DNA of 64,000 nt from NCBI GenBank assembly GCA_020846975.1, contig JADLCX010000026.1, positions 34,613 through 98,612 of the forward strand, read 5' to 3'. A model generated the notes under the pieces. The model was not told the DNA's origin. It saw only the letters and a list, made by a program, of their open reading frames with translations, and ran no database searches. The stretch is from Phycisphaerales bacterium. GTDB taxonomy: Bacteria; Planctomycetota; Phycisphaerae; Phycisphaerales; UBA1924. Below, one piece after another: positions 1 through 8,691 of this stretch (the stretch's first letter is position 1; every line of letters starts with the position of its first letter). Position numbers and translations under genes: made by a program.

Positions 1-150
1 GTTCTGCCGAATGTCCGGGATAGACGCCTTCACGAGACAGACTATGCCACACTCGGGGCCGAACGGCACCTCCCGTCCACCGAATCCCTAACTTCTCTTG
101 ACCGCGGTCTTTTCATCGGGCGACAACCCTCCTACCCTATTGGTCCACTC

Positions 151-225
151 CGGGGTGTAGCGCAGCTTGGTTAGCGCGTTTGACTGGGGGTCAAAAGGTC
201 GGCGGTTCGAATCCGCCCACCCCGA
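151..225 (+). tRNA. tRNA-Pro (anticodon GGG)
   Basis: A full cloverleaf can be drawn. The 7-bp acceptor stem pairs 151-157 with 218-224, and the discriminator base is A225. The D-stem is GCGC/GCGC, and the anticodon stem TTTGA/TCAAA (179-183, 191-195) encloses the loop CTGGGGG, placing GGG at 186-188. The T-arm is GGCGG-TTCGAAT-CCGCC. The 3' CCA is not encoded. GGG decodes CCC proline codons, a common codon in such a GC-rich genome. It lies about 100 bases upstream of the dihydroorotase gene on the same strand. Confidence 0.95.
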
Positions 226-326
226 TTGCGGATGGACGCCGCGCCCGAGCAGGGCGCGGCGTTATCTTTCCGGGGTTGGCGCTACGGACCGCTCCCGGGC
301 GACCTCGGCCTGATACCGTCTGGCTG

Positions 327-1688
327 ATGTCCACCCTGCTCATCGCCAACGGCCGGCTGATCGATCCCGCTTCCGACCACGACGAGATCGCGGATGTCGC
401 CATCGCGGACGGGATTGTCGCGGCGGTCGGATCGGGCCTGGATCGCGGCCATGCCGACCGGATCATCGATGCCGAGGGATGCATCGTCACGCCGGGTCTG
501 ATCGACCCGCACGTGCACCTTCGTGAACCCGGCGGGGAAGAGGCCGAGACAATCGCCACGGGCACCCGTGCGGCCGTGGCGGGCGGGTTCACGACGGTCT
601 GTTGCATGCCGAACACGAATCCGGCGATCGATGACGACGCGATGATCGAGTTCATCGACAAGCAGACCGAGCGCACCGGTTCATGCCGGGTGTTTGCGGT
701 CGGCGCCGCTACCAAGGGCCGCAAGGGCATAGAACTGGCCGAGATCATGCTGATGGCCCGCGCCGGCGCGGTCGGGTTCAGTGATGATGGCGACTGCATC
801 GAGTCGGCGGGGCTCATGCTCCGCGCACTGACCTACATCAAGCAGACCGGGCGCGCGTTCATGCAGCACTGCCAGGAGCCTTCGCTCACGCGCGGCGCGA
901 GCATGCACGCCGGGACCGTCTCGATCCGGCTTGGCCTCACGGGGTGGCCGCGGATCGCGGAAGAGGTCATTATCGAAAGGGATGTCCGGTTGAATATGGC
1001 CGTCGGGTGTGCGTACCACGTGCAACACCTGTCGTCGGCGGGCAGTGTCGAGATCGTGCGTCGCGCCCGTCGGGACAAGCAGCCGATCTCGGCGGAAGCC
1101 TCCCCCCACCACCTTCTGCTCACGCACGAGGAAGTTGCCAGGCACGACGGGTACTGGACGGCGGCGAAGATGAACCCGCCGCTGAGGGAGCAGAGCGACA
1201 TCAAAGCGATGCTGGAAGGGATCGCGGACGGCACGATCTCCGTTCTTGCGACCGACCACGCGCCCCACACGCCGGAGCGCAAGGCGCTGGATTTCGAGGC
1301 CGCGCCGTTCGGTATCGTCGGTCTGGAGACCGCGCTGCCGCTGTACATCAAGGCGCTTGTCGAGCCCGGGGTGATCGGCTGGCCGAGGCTGGTGGCGATG
1401 ATGACCATCGAGCCCGCAAGGCTCTGCGGCCTGGATCGGCGCGGGTTCGGCCGGCTTCGAGTCGGCGATCCGGGGGATGTGACGGTGATCGATCCCGATG
1501 TGGATTGGAAGATCCGGGCCGCGGACTTTGCCGGGTTATCAAAGAACACACCTTTCGACGGATGGGCCGTGAAAGGTCGGGCTTTTGCCACCGTTGTCGG
1601 AGGCGAGGTCAAGCACGGCGAGATGGAACCACTGGGGACGGCGAAATCCGCGACGCGCTCCCGGGCTGTTCCTACACTCCGGCGATGA
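327..1688 (+). CDS. pyrC: Dihydroorotase (PyrC, class I/III type)
   Basis: This enzyme interconverts N-carbamoyl-aspartate and dihydroorotate, the third step of de novo pyrimidine synthesis, in the cytoplasm. The 453-residue protein fits the amidohydrolase fold. DPHVHLREPG carries the zinc-binding HxH, GGFTTVCCMPNTNP follows, SPHHLLLTHEE supplies another metal-ligand histidine, and LATDHAPHTPERK holds the catalytic aspartate. The ATG at 327 was chosen because family homology begins a few residues later (LLIANGRLIDP); the open frame extends upstream only into the tRNA. Its stop overlaps the start of the GroES gene (ATGA), implying translational coupling. pyrB often precedes pyrC and may lie outside the window. 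Confidence 0.93.
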   Translation: MSTLLIANGRLIDPASDHDEIADVAIADGIVAAVGSGLDRGHADRIIDAEGCIVTPGLIDPHVHLREPGGEEAETIATGTRAAVAGGFTTVCCMPNTNPAIDDDAMIEFIDKQTERTGSCRVFAVGAATKGRKGIELAEIMLMARAGAVGFSDDGDCIESAGLMLRALTYIKQTGRAFMQHCQEPSLTRGASMHAGTVSIRLGLTGWPRIAEEVIIERDVRLNMAVGCAYHVQHLSSAGSVEIVRRARRDKQPISAEASPHHLLLTHEEVARHDGYWTAAKMNPPLREQSDIKAMLEGIADGTISVLATDHAPHTPERKALDFEAAPFGIVGLETALPLYIKALVEPGVIGWPRLVAMMTIEPARLCGLDRRGFGRLRVGDPGDVTVIDPDVDWKIRAADFAGLSKNTPFDGWAVKGRAFATVVGGEVKHGEMEPLGTAKSATRSRAVPTLRR

Positions 1689-2008
1689 GCAAGGAACCCC
1701 GAAGCGCGGCGAGCAAGCTCGAGATCGTCGAGCCCATTGGCGACCGCGTCCTGATCCGCAAGGATGAGGACCGCAAGCAGACCAAGACGGGCATCCACCT
1801 GCCTGACAAGATCGAGATCCCCACGCTCACGGGGCGCATTGTCGCCGTGAGCGCCAAGGTCGATGCCGACAAGGACTACCCGATCAAGAAGTACGACCGG
1901 GTGCTGTTCAACCCCAAGCACGCGATCCCCGTCGAGTTTGAGGGTGACAATCGGCTATTTGTGATCCCGGTCGAGGATGTGGTGGCGGTCTTCAAGCGCG
2001 AGGAATAG
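1685..2008 (+). CDS. groES: Co-chaperonin GroES (Cpn10) family protein
   Basis: The 107-residue protein has a Cpn10 fold signature: EPIGDRVLIRKDED near residue 15, a mobile-loop segment KTGIHLPDK, TGRIVAVS, and a C-terminal FVIPVEDVVAVF strand. GroES caps the GroEL chamber and supports folding of cytosolic proteins. No groEL is adjacent; the neighbours are pyrC (4-nt ATGA overlap upstream) and aroA. The mobile loop is not the standard GGIVLP form, so this may be a secondary GroES paralogue and not the main one. The frame stays open upstream through pyrC on the other reading frame, but only the part from this ATG resembles the family. Confidence 0.85.
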   Translation: MSKEPRSAASKLEIVEPIGDRVLIRKDEDRKQTKTGIHLPDKIEIPTLTGRIVAVSAKVDADKDYPIKKYDRVLFNPKHAIPVEFEGDNRLFVIPVEDVVAVFKREE

Positions 2009-2037
2009 GCCGGTGATCTCGGCCCTCGGCCGATATC

Positions 2038-3534
2038 ATGACACCGATCCAGCGGTTCCTACCCGATGTCGAGATGCCCGTAGACCTTTCGCAACCGCTC
2101 GAATCCCTCCCCGACCCGCTTCCGATCGAGCCGATCACGCGGCCGTTCGCGGCCACGATCCAGCCTCCGGGCTCCAAGTCGATCACCAACCGGGCGCTCC
2201 TCCTGGCCGCGCTCGCCGATGGCGCCAGCACGCTGAGGGGCGCGTTGGTCGATGCGGATGACGCGAAGGTGATGATCGCCGCGCTCCGCAAGTTGGGAGC
2301 GAAGATCGAGGTCCAACCCACCGATCGCGGCGACACCTTGCGGGTGGTTGGTGTCAACGGATCATGGCGCAATGATGCGGAAATCACGCTCGATCTGCAC
2401 AACGCCGGTACGGCGACGCGGTTTCTGGCGGCCGCGGCGATTCTCGCCGGTCGGAAGGGCGATGGGCACGCGGGCACTCTTGACGCCGGTCACGCACCGA
2501 TCGTCATCGATGGAGACGAACGGATGCGGCAGCGACCGATCCGCGAACTCACCGACGCCCTGGAGGTTCTGCATGCCCGGGTCGAGTTTCTTGGAACCCC
2601 GGGCTACCCGCCGATACGGATTCATCCGCGACGTGACTGGATGGATCCGGAAGAACTGACGTTCGGTCGAACAGCATCCAGCCAGTTCATCTCCGCCGTG
2701 CTGCTCATCGCGCCGTGGCTCGAGTACGGGCTGACGGTCCGGTTCGGCCGGGGCATCACGAGCGAACCGTACGTTTCGATGACGATTGAGTTGCTCCGAC
2801 GGTTGAAGGTGCCTCTGATCGACAACCGGCCGGCATCGGTGCATATCGGTCATCAGCGGGATCCGGAGGGCCGGCCCTTCCCTAGCGTGGGACCGGGTGT
2901 CAAGGCGTTTGACCTTGACATCGAGCCGGATGCTTCCGGAGCGACGTACTTCCAAGCCGCGGCCGCGCTCGTGCCGGGAGCGCGAGTTACCATCACCGGA
3001 CTTGATCTCGGCCCGCGCGGCTCGCTGCAGGGCGATGCCCGGTTTGTGTCGCTGCTGACCGCGGCGGGTTGCCGCGTCGAACGATCCGGCGGGTTGACCG
3101 TTCATGGTCCTGAACGGCTGTGCGCGGTCGATCGTGATCTCTCCGACATGCCGGACACCGCCATGACGGCGGCCGTCCTGGCCTGCTTCGCCGAGGGTGC
3201 TACGACGCTGCGCGGCCTGCGCACTCTGCGTGTCAAGGAGACCGACCGGCTGGCGGCGTTGCGGACCGAACTCACCAAGCTCGGAGCCAGCGTGGAGATC
3301 TGCACGCAAGGCGACGATGAATGCCTGCGCATCACACCACCGCCCGCCCTGCCTCCCTCGACCCGCGGCCCTGGACCCTCAACCCTTTCCTTCGCCACCT
3401 ACAACGACCATCGCATGGCGATGGCGCTCGCGCTGGTCGGGCTTCGCGTGCCCGGTGTTGCGATCCACAACCCGGCGTGCGTAGCGAAAACCTACCCGCA
3501 TTTCTGGCGAGACCTGGCACGGCTCTATGCTTGA
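2038..3534 (+). CDS. aroA: 3-phosphoshikimate 1-carboxyvinyltransferase (EPSP synthase)
   Basis: Catalyses transfer of enolpyruvate from PEP to shikimate-3-phosphate, the sixth step of the shikimate pathway. Visible signatures are PPGSKSITNRALLLAALADG (phosphate/shikimate binding), HNAGTATRFLAAA (first EPSP signature) and LRVKETDRLAALRTEL (second signature). At 498 residues it is longer than the usual 430-450. There is an N-terminal extension of about 35 residues and a proline-rich low-complexity insert near residues 433-448, just before the conserved TYNDHRMAMALAL segment. It starts 29 nt after groES and ends 5 nt before the CDF transporter, so the four plus-strand genes probably share a transcript. 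Confidence 0.95.
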   Translation: MTPIQRFLPDVEMPVDLSQPLESLPDPLPIEPITRPFAATIQPPGSKSITNRALLLAALADGASTLRGALVDADDAKVMIAALRKLGAKIEVQPTDRGDTLRVVGVNGSWRNDAEITLDLHNAGTATRFLAAAAILAGRKGDGHAGTLDAGHAPIVIDGDERMRQRPIRELTDALEVLHARVEFLGTPGYPPIRIHPRRDWMDPEELTFGRTASSQFISAVLLIAPWLEYGLTVRFGRGITSEPYVSMTIELLRRLKVPLIDNRPASVHIGHQRDPEGRPFPSVGPGVKAFDLDIEPDASGATYFQAAAALVPGARVTITGLDLGPRGSLQGDARFVSLLTAAGCRVERSGGLTVHGPERLCAVDRDLSDMPDTAMTAAVLACFAEGATTLRGLRTLRVKETDRLAALRTELTKLGASVEICTQGDDECLRITPPPALPPSTRGPGPSTLSFATYNDHRMAMALALVGLRVPGVAIHNPACVAKTYPHFWRDLARLYA

Positions 3535-3539
3535 GGCCG

Positions 3540-4469
3540 ATGTCCGCGACCGCCGACAATGTCTCTCGAGCCTCGTCCGCGACGCTGGTTGGCCTGGCGG
3601 TCAATATCGCCCTGGCCCTGGTCAAACTTATCGCGGGTATCCTCGGTCACTCGTACGCCCTCATCGCCGATGCCGTCGAGTCGATCGCGGATATCGCGGG
3701 CTCGGTGGTCATCTGGGGCGGATTGCACATCGGGGCTCGTCCCGCAGACGACAACCACCCCTACGGGCATGGGAAAGCCGAGGCCCTCGCCGCGCTGGTC
3801 GTGGCGACACTGGTGGTTGTGGCGGGTATCGGAATCATCGTCAAGTCGATTCACATGACGCTGACGCCGCACGGGTCGCCCGCGCTGTTCACGCTCCCCG
3901 TGCTCATGCTGGTCGTCGTGGTCAAGTTTGCGCTCAGTCGCTACGTCGAGCGAATCGCCCGCGCCGAAGGCAAGGATGCCGTCCACGTGGATGCCGGGCA
4001 CCACCTCTCGGACGCAATCACCTCCGCGGCCGCGTTCATCGGGATTTCCGCCGCGCTGCTCGCCAAGCACCGCTTCGAGATGGGCGACCGTTGGGCCAGC
4101 GCCGACGACTGGGCCGCTCTGCTCGCGGGCCTGATCATCCTGTACAACGGCGCCCGCCTGGCGCGCCTCCCGCTGCGCGAACTCATGGATGCCGAACCCA
4201 CGCAGGTGCTCGACGAGGCCCGCCGCATCGCCCTGAGCGTCGAGGGCGTGCGCGGAATCGAGAAGACCCGCGCCCGAACGAGCGGCAGCCGCCACTACCT
4301 CGACATGCATATCGAGGTCGACCCCGCGATGACGGTGGCCGATGCGCACGTCATCACCGGCAAGGTCAAGCACGCGATCCGCGCGGCGCAGTCAACAGTT
4401 GCCGACGTGCTGATCCATGTCGAACCGCACGACCCGGGAGCCGGTGAGGGGAGCCATTCCGGTCGGTGA
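3540..4469 (+). CDS. Cation diffusion facilitator (CDF) family metal exporter
   Basis: The 309-residue inner-membrane protein has the CDF layout of about six transmembrane helices followed by a cytoplasmic ferredoxin-like domain. Helix 2 carries the metal-site motif DAVESIAD, the following loop has HPYGHGKAEAL, and helix 5 has the second metal-binding pair in DAGHHLSDA. The C-terminal part (VRGIEKTRARTSGSRHYLDMHIEVDP) matches the dimerisation domain that senses metal. Family members export Zn, Fe, Mn or Co using proton exchange; the exact metal cannot be read from the sequence. The ATG lies 5 nt after the aroA stop and is preceded by GAGG. Confidence 0.88.
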   Translation: MSATADNVSRASSATLVGLAVNIALALVKLIAGILGHSYALIADAVESIADIAGSVVIWGGLHIGARPADDNHPYGHGKAEALAALVVATLVVVAGIGIIVKSIHMTLTPHGSPALFTLPVLMLVVVVKFALSRYVERIARAEGKDAVHVDAGHHLSDAITSAAAFIGISAALLAKHRFEMGDRWASADDWAALLAGLIILYNGARLARLPLRELMDAEPTQVLDEARRIALSVEGVRGIEKTRARTSGSRHYLDMHIEVDPAMTVADAHVITGKVKHAIRAAQSTVADVLIHVEPHDPGAGEGSHSGR

Positions 4470-4539
4470 TCGCCGCTCGCTCGCACCCTCATCCGCCTCA
4501 GCGCCGAGCCTCGTGGCGCCGAGGAGTCGAGTCACAGCG

Positions 4540-7500
4540 TCACAGCGTCGGTCTTGCGTCCAGCCATGTCAAGGTCTCGGCCACCACCGACTCCACCGCC
4601 GCTTCGCGCGCCGCACGCACTTCACCATCGAACCCCTCCCCGAGCGTGGCTCGACAAGTCGCCATTGTCGCGGCGATCTGCGCTTCACGCCGGGCGGATC
4701 GCTTCATTCCCGTCGCCTCGCGCAGGGCCATCGCGGCCTCTGTGAGCCTGACCGCCCGCGCGTACTCTCCACCCAGGATCGCCAGTTCCGTGATCGCTTC
4801 GAGCGACAACGCCAGCCCACCCCGATCCGCGAGCGAGCGTCGGATCTCCATCGCTTCCGCCATCAGTGCTGCTGCCCGCGCAGGTTGTCTCCTCGCCACG
4901 GCCACACCGCCGAGGTTGCTCGACGCGAGCGCCAGCCCCGGGGCGTTCCCGCACTCGCGACACAGCCTGACCGAGCGTTCGTACTGCGTGTCGGCGGTGT
5001 CGAGATCGCCGGCATCCTCCGCGACCGTGCCGAGATTGTTGCAGATGCGTGAAAGGGCGAGCCGGTTGCCCTCACGCTGGTAGATCGTGCGAGCCCGCTC
5101 GTAAAGCTCTCGGGCAAGATTCAACGCCCCACGCTGGCGGGCGACGACGCCGAGGTTCATCAGCGCATCCGCCTCGCCGGGCTCGTCTTTCTCCGCACGT
5201 CGGATGCGCAACGCCTCGTCGTACCGCTCGCACGCCGATTCGAGAAGCCCCTTCTGCCGATCAACGTTGCCGAGACTCACCAGCGCGGATGCCTCGCATC
5301 GCCGGTCGCCAGCAAGCCGGGAGTGTTCCAACCCACGGTGCAACGCGGCGGCCGCGCCCTCCAGATCGCCCTGCGCCCGAGCAAGCACCCCCAAGCCAAC
5401 CTGCGCACGACCGATCGCGCCGACCTCGGCGGTGCACGCCCGCTGCCCAAGAGCCTCCGCAGTGAGCGATCGCCCGAGCGTCAGTTGACCGCGCGTGAAC
5501 CAATAGTCGGACAGATCGGCCACGATGGACAGCGATCGCTCGGCGCGGCCCCCCTCTCCACCCACCGCATCCTTCCCATCACCCCCACCGGATCCCCAGT
5601 GGATCGCGGCCACGAGGTTGTCATGTTCAATATCGAGCGCCTCCAGCCAACTCTGCTGAAGCTCGCGGCGCAGCCCGAGCCGAGCTCGTCCGGCGAGCCC
5701 GGCAAAGTAGTTCTGGTGTCGATCCCGCAACGCGAACGCGGCGTCATTGATCTCGGCCGTCAGCATCTCCGCGGCGCGCTGACGCACGCTTTCGAGCAGG
5801 CGATAGCGCGGCGAACAGTCTCCTTCACGCGAGGAGTGAGCATCTTCAACCACGACCATCGACTTGTCCACCAGCCTCGAAAGCGTGTCGAGCACATCGG
5901 CTGCGGACAACCCCTGCGATCCGGTTGTACTCGGTTGTTCGGACCCGTCCGGACAGATGCTCTCCACGGCTTCCAGGTCGAAGCCGCCCCAGAACACGCT
6001 CAGCCTCATCAACAACTTCCGCTCATCGTCGGTCAGAAGGCGGATCGACCAGTCAATGGCCGCCCTGAGCGTCTGATGCCGCTCCAGCGAGGTGCGGCTT
6101 CCACCGGCAAGCAGGCGAAACTGGTCCTCAAGCCTTTTCGCAATCTGCTCGATGCTCAGCATCTTCACCTTGGCCGCCGCGAGCTCGATCGCGAGCGGAA
6201 TCCCGTCAAGTCGGCGGCAGATCTGAGCCACCGTCACCGCATCCTTTTCACCGAATGCAAACCCCGGCTTGGCAGACCGGGCTCGCTCAAGAAACAAGAC
6301 AACCGCCTCGCTGTGCATGGCGGCTCGAGCGGTCGCTCCCGGCAAGGGTGTGCGGCCCGGCATGTTCGGGAATGTCGTTCCCGGACCACGCGAAGAGCCG
6401 TCCCCGAACAGCCCATCGTCCTTCGGCAGGCTCAGAGAAGGAACCTTCCACACCACTTCCCCCGTGGTTCCCAGCGCTTCGCGGCTGGTGGCCAGGACTC
6501 TCACCCCATGACACTGCCGCACCACCTTCTCCACCGTTGCGGCGGTCTCCCCCAGGACGTGCTCGCAGTTGTCGAGCACGACCAGCATCCGTCGATTGCG
6601 CAGGCCGTCGACAAGGCGATCCATGACCGGCGAGCCGCCGTCGTCGCGGATCCCCAGCTCCGAGGCGATCGCCCCGACCACCAGCCGCCCGCCGGAAACA
6701 CCGGCGAGTTCGACCATCCACACGCCATCAGGAAACGTCCCGAGCAGTTCCTCCGCGACGCGGTGGGCCAGTCGCGTCTTGCCGCACCCGGCCGACCCGA
6801 CAAGCGTCGTCACAACTCCGCCGACGCTGTTCCCAACCAGGCGCTTGATTTCGGCAACCTGCTCGCCGCGGCCAACAAACGTCGTCAACTGACGCGGCAG
6901 GTTGCTTGGCGCCGAGGTCCGCTCGGGCGCTGAACTGTCAACGATGCCGACCGAGCTTGTTGCCAGCACACCCGCGACGCCATTGGTTGAAGCGCCTTCC
7001 GAGCACGCGCGTTCGAGCGCCACCCTCAGCTCGTGCGCCTCAACCGTGCGCTGCGATCGATCCTTGATCAGGCTGCGCTTCAGAAGCCCGCGAACCTCCT
7101 CGGAAATCGCGGCGGGCAGCAGCGACCAATCCGGCTCGCCCAGAAGCGTGGCCGCGAGCGAGTCGGTGAGCGTCGCGCCCGGAAAAGCGCGGCGGCCCGT
7201 CAGCGCTTCGTAGAACACGCACCCCAGAGCCCACACATCCGCCCTCTGGTCCGCGGGCTGTCCTCGGGCCTGTTCCGGGCTCATGAAGCCCGGCGAGCCC
7301 ATGATGACGCCGTGGCGAGTGCGCTCGGGCGGGGCGGCGGTGTCCCGGTGCCGCACTTCGATCGTTGCAAGAGTCCCGGTTTCGTTCGGCGTGCCGATCG
7401 TCGAACACTCTGCCGGCCCGGTCGCCGGAACCAGTTTGGCCAAGCCGAAGTCCAGGACCTTGGCCACGCGGGCGGGCGCCGGGGTGATGCGGATGTTGTC

Positions 7501-7923
7501 GGGCTTCAAGTCACGGTGAACCAGGCCCCGGCTGTGGGCCGCCTCCACACCTCGCGCCACTTGCGCGAGCAAGCCCAGCATCTCGGCGAGTCCGCCCCCA
7601 AGCGAGAACCACCCACGGGAGTACTCGCCGAGCGACTGACCCGGCACATACTCCAACACCAGGTAGGAGGCCCCCTCCCACTCTTCAAGGCTGTAGATTT
7701 GCGCCACATTCGGATGGTTGACCGTCGCCAGCAGCCTCGCTTCCTGCCGGAGTCGCTCCATGCGCTCTGGCTCGCCCGCAACCGGCGCGGGCAGCGCTTT
7801 GATCGCGACTTCGCGATCCAACCGCAGATCACGACCCAGATAGACCACCCCCATCCCACCGCGCCCCAGCTCGGCCGTCAGCGAGTATCCGCCCCCCACG
7901 CCCACTCGGCAAGGCAACTTCAT
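4540..7923 (-). CDS. Ser/Thr protein kinase fused to AfsR/NB-ARC-like ATPase and TPR repeats
   Basis: A predicted three-part signalling protein of 1,127 residues. Residues 1-300 form a Hanks-type kinase: glycine loop LGRGGMG (19-25), catalytic Lys42 (VAIKAL), HRDLKPDN (136-143), DFG (158-160) and SPEQARG in place of APE. Residues 340-750 form a STAND-type ATPase of the AfsR/LuxR kind, with Walker A GSAGCGKT (376-383), Walker B LVVLDNCEH (D451) and the ATSREAL sensor. The rest is TPR repeats (ALVSLGN, ALMNLGV, NNLGTVAE, SNLGGVA). Such proteins link phosphorylation to an NTP-driven switch. The ATG at 7923 starts just before the kinase domain; the frame continues upstream but loses family resemblance. 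No membrane segment is seen, so it is probably cytoplasmic. Its target is unknown. Confidence 0.9.
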   Translation of the reverse strand: MKLPCRVGVGGGYSLTAELGRGGMGVVYLGRDLRLDREVAIKALPAPVAGEPERMERLRQEARLLATVNHPNVAQIYSLEEWEGASYLVLEYVPGQSLGEYSRGWFSLGGGLAEMLGLLAQVARGVEAAHSRGLVHRDLKPDNIRITPAPARVAKVLDFGLAKLVPATGPAECSTIGTPNETGTLATIEVRHRDTAAPPERTRHGVIMGSPGFMSPEQARGQPADQRADVWALGCVFYEALTGRRAFPGATLTDSLAATLLGEPDWSLLPAAISEEVRGLLKRSLIKDRSQRTVEAHELRVALERACSEGASTNGVAGVLATSSVGIVDSSAPERTSAPSNLPRQLTTFVGRGEQVAEIKRLVGNSVGGVVTTLVGSAGCGKTRLAHRVAEELLGTFPDGVWMVELAGVSGGRLVVGAIASELGIRDDGGSPVMDRLVDGLRNRRMLVVLDNCEHVLGETAATVEKVVRQCHGVRVLATSREALGTTGEVVWKVPSLSLPKDDGLFGDGSSRGPGTTFPNMPGRTPLPGATARAAMHSEAVVLFLERARSAKPGFAFGEKDAVTVAQICRRLDGIPLAIELAAAKVKMLSIEQIAKRLEDQFRLLAGGSRTSLERHQTLRAAIDWSIRLLTDDERKLLMRLSVFWGGFDLEAVESICPDGSEQPSTTGSQGLSAADVLDTLSRLVDKSMVVVEDAHSSREGDCSPRYRLLESVRQRAAEMLTAEINDAAFALRDRHQNYFAGLAGRARLGLRRELQQSWLEALDIEHDNLVAAIHWGSGGGDGKDAVGGEGGRAERSLSIVADLSDYWFTRGQLTLGRSLTAEALGQRACTAEVGAIGRAQVGLGVLARAQGDLEGAAAALHRGLEHSRLAGDRRCEASALVSLGNVDRQKGLLESACERYDEALRIRRAEKDEPGEADALMNLGVVARQRGALNLARELYERARTIYQREGNRLALSRICNNLGTVAEDAGDLDTADTQYERSVRLCRECGNAPGLALASSNLGGVAVARRQPARAAALMAEAMEIRRSLADRGGLALSLEAITELAILGGEYARAVRLTEAAMALREATGMKRSARREAQIAATMATCRATLGEGFDGEVRAAREAAVESVVAETLTWLDARPTL

Positions 7924-8089
7924 CCGTGCTCCCGTCGGATCGCCGCGACTCCCACGTCCACGGCGATCATCCGCGTGCGGTTGATCGTCATCGAATCGTA
8001 CCAGATCGGGCGGAGGGCTGGGAAGGGCTACCGAGTGGCTTGGTCGAACGCGGCGACGCATCAGGGCCTCGCCCGGCCCGGCTTGGCTG

Positions 8090-8617
8090 TCATTCGTACC
8101 GCTTGCCGGCAAACTCGATCCAACCGCCCTGCTTCGAGCGGCCATACTTCGGCGCATGGGTGAAGTGGACAGTCCCGCCCTTCTCCGTCCATTCATATTC
8201 TCCTCGGAACCGCAGGGTGTCGCCTGCTTGCACGGGGACTCGCGACGCAACATCGATGTTGTGGGCGAGCAGGACCGTCACGTCCGCGCTGACTTCGATG
8301 AGCACGCGCTGATGCCGATCGCTGCGGCCGTCGTCGGTTTGGTTGTCATCCGGCAGCAACTTGACCACGCGCCCGCTCGCCTCGACCCAGGCATCGGACT
8401 TTCGGCTCCGGAACAACTGCGCGATACCGCCGTCGGACCTCGCGGAGACTTCCCGCGGCGTATCGGCCCGCGGCACCGCGCCCGGCTTGGCCGGGCCCGA
8501 CGCCGATGACGAAGGCTGACCGGATGGAGGACGCAGCAGATAGGCCGCCGCGGCCGCGACCACGAGCAAGGCCGTCACCCAGAGCGGTCGCTTGGCACGT
8601 GTCGATCGGTTGGTCAT
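8090..8617 (-). CDS. DUF3465 domain protein, membrane-anchored or secreted
   Basis: The 175-residue protein starts with a basic stretch (KRPLW) and a hydrophobic segment VTALLVVAAAAAYLL (residues 12-26), a signal anchor or signal peptide. A Pro/Ser linker follows. The C-terminal 100 residues match the DUF3465 pattern: VEASGRVVKLLPDD, HQRVLIEV, LAHNIDVASRVPVQAGD, FRGEYEWTEKGGTVHFTH and GWIEFAGKRYE. The family is small and of unknown function; the motif resembles an OB-fold-like beta barrel, but that is inference. It is divergent from the amidohydrolase gene at 8692 (74 nt between starts) and 166 nt upstream of the kinase gene on the same strand. Confidence 0.8.
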   Translation of the reverse strand: MTNRSTRAKRPLWVTALLVVAAAAAYLLRPPSGQPSSSASGPAKPGAVPRADTPREVSARSDGGIAQLFRSRKSDAWVEASGRVVKLLPDDNQTDDGRSDRHQRVLIEVSADVTVLLAHNIDVASRVPVQAGDTLRFRGEYEWTEKGGTVHFTHAPKYGRSKQGGWIEFAGKRYE

Positions 8618-8691
8618 GTTCGAGGGTAGATCGCTGATTCGCACCGATCGCCCTGAGGCCGTAGACTGTGCGGATACCCGAGGATCACGAC

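Noticed and set aside
1..150. Partial gene or tRNA promoter at the left edge
   Set aside because: A TTGACC hexamer is present near 98 but the spacing to any -10 is wrong, and no convincing coding frame enters from the left.
944..1684. Upstream extension of the GroES frame inside pyrC
   Set aside because: Arg/Pro-rich shadow of dihydroorotase; GroES homology begins only at 1685, with an ATGA overlap that explains the start.
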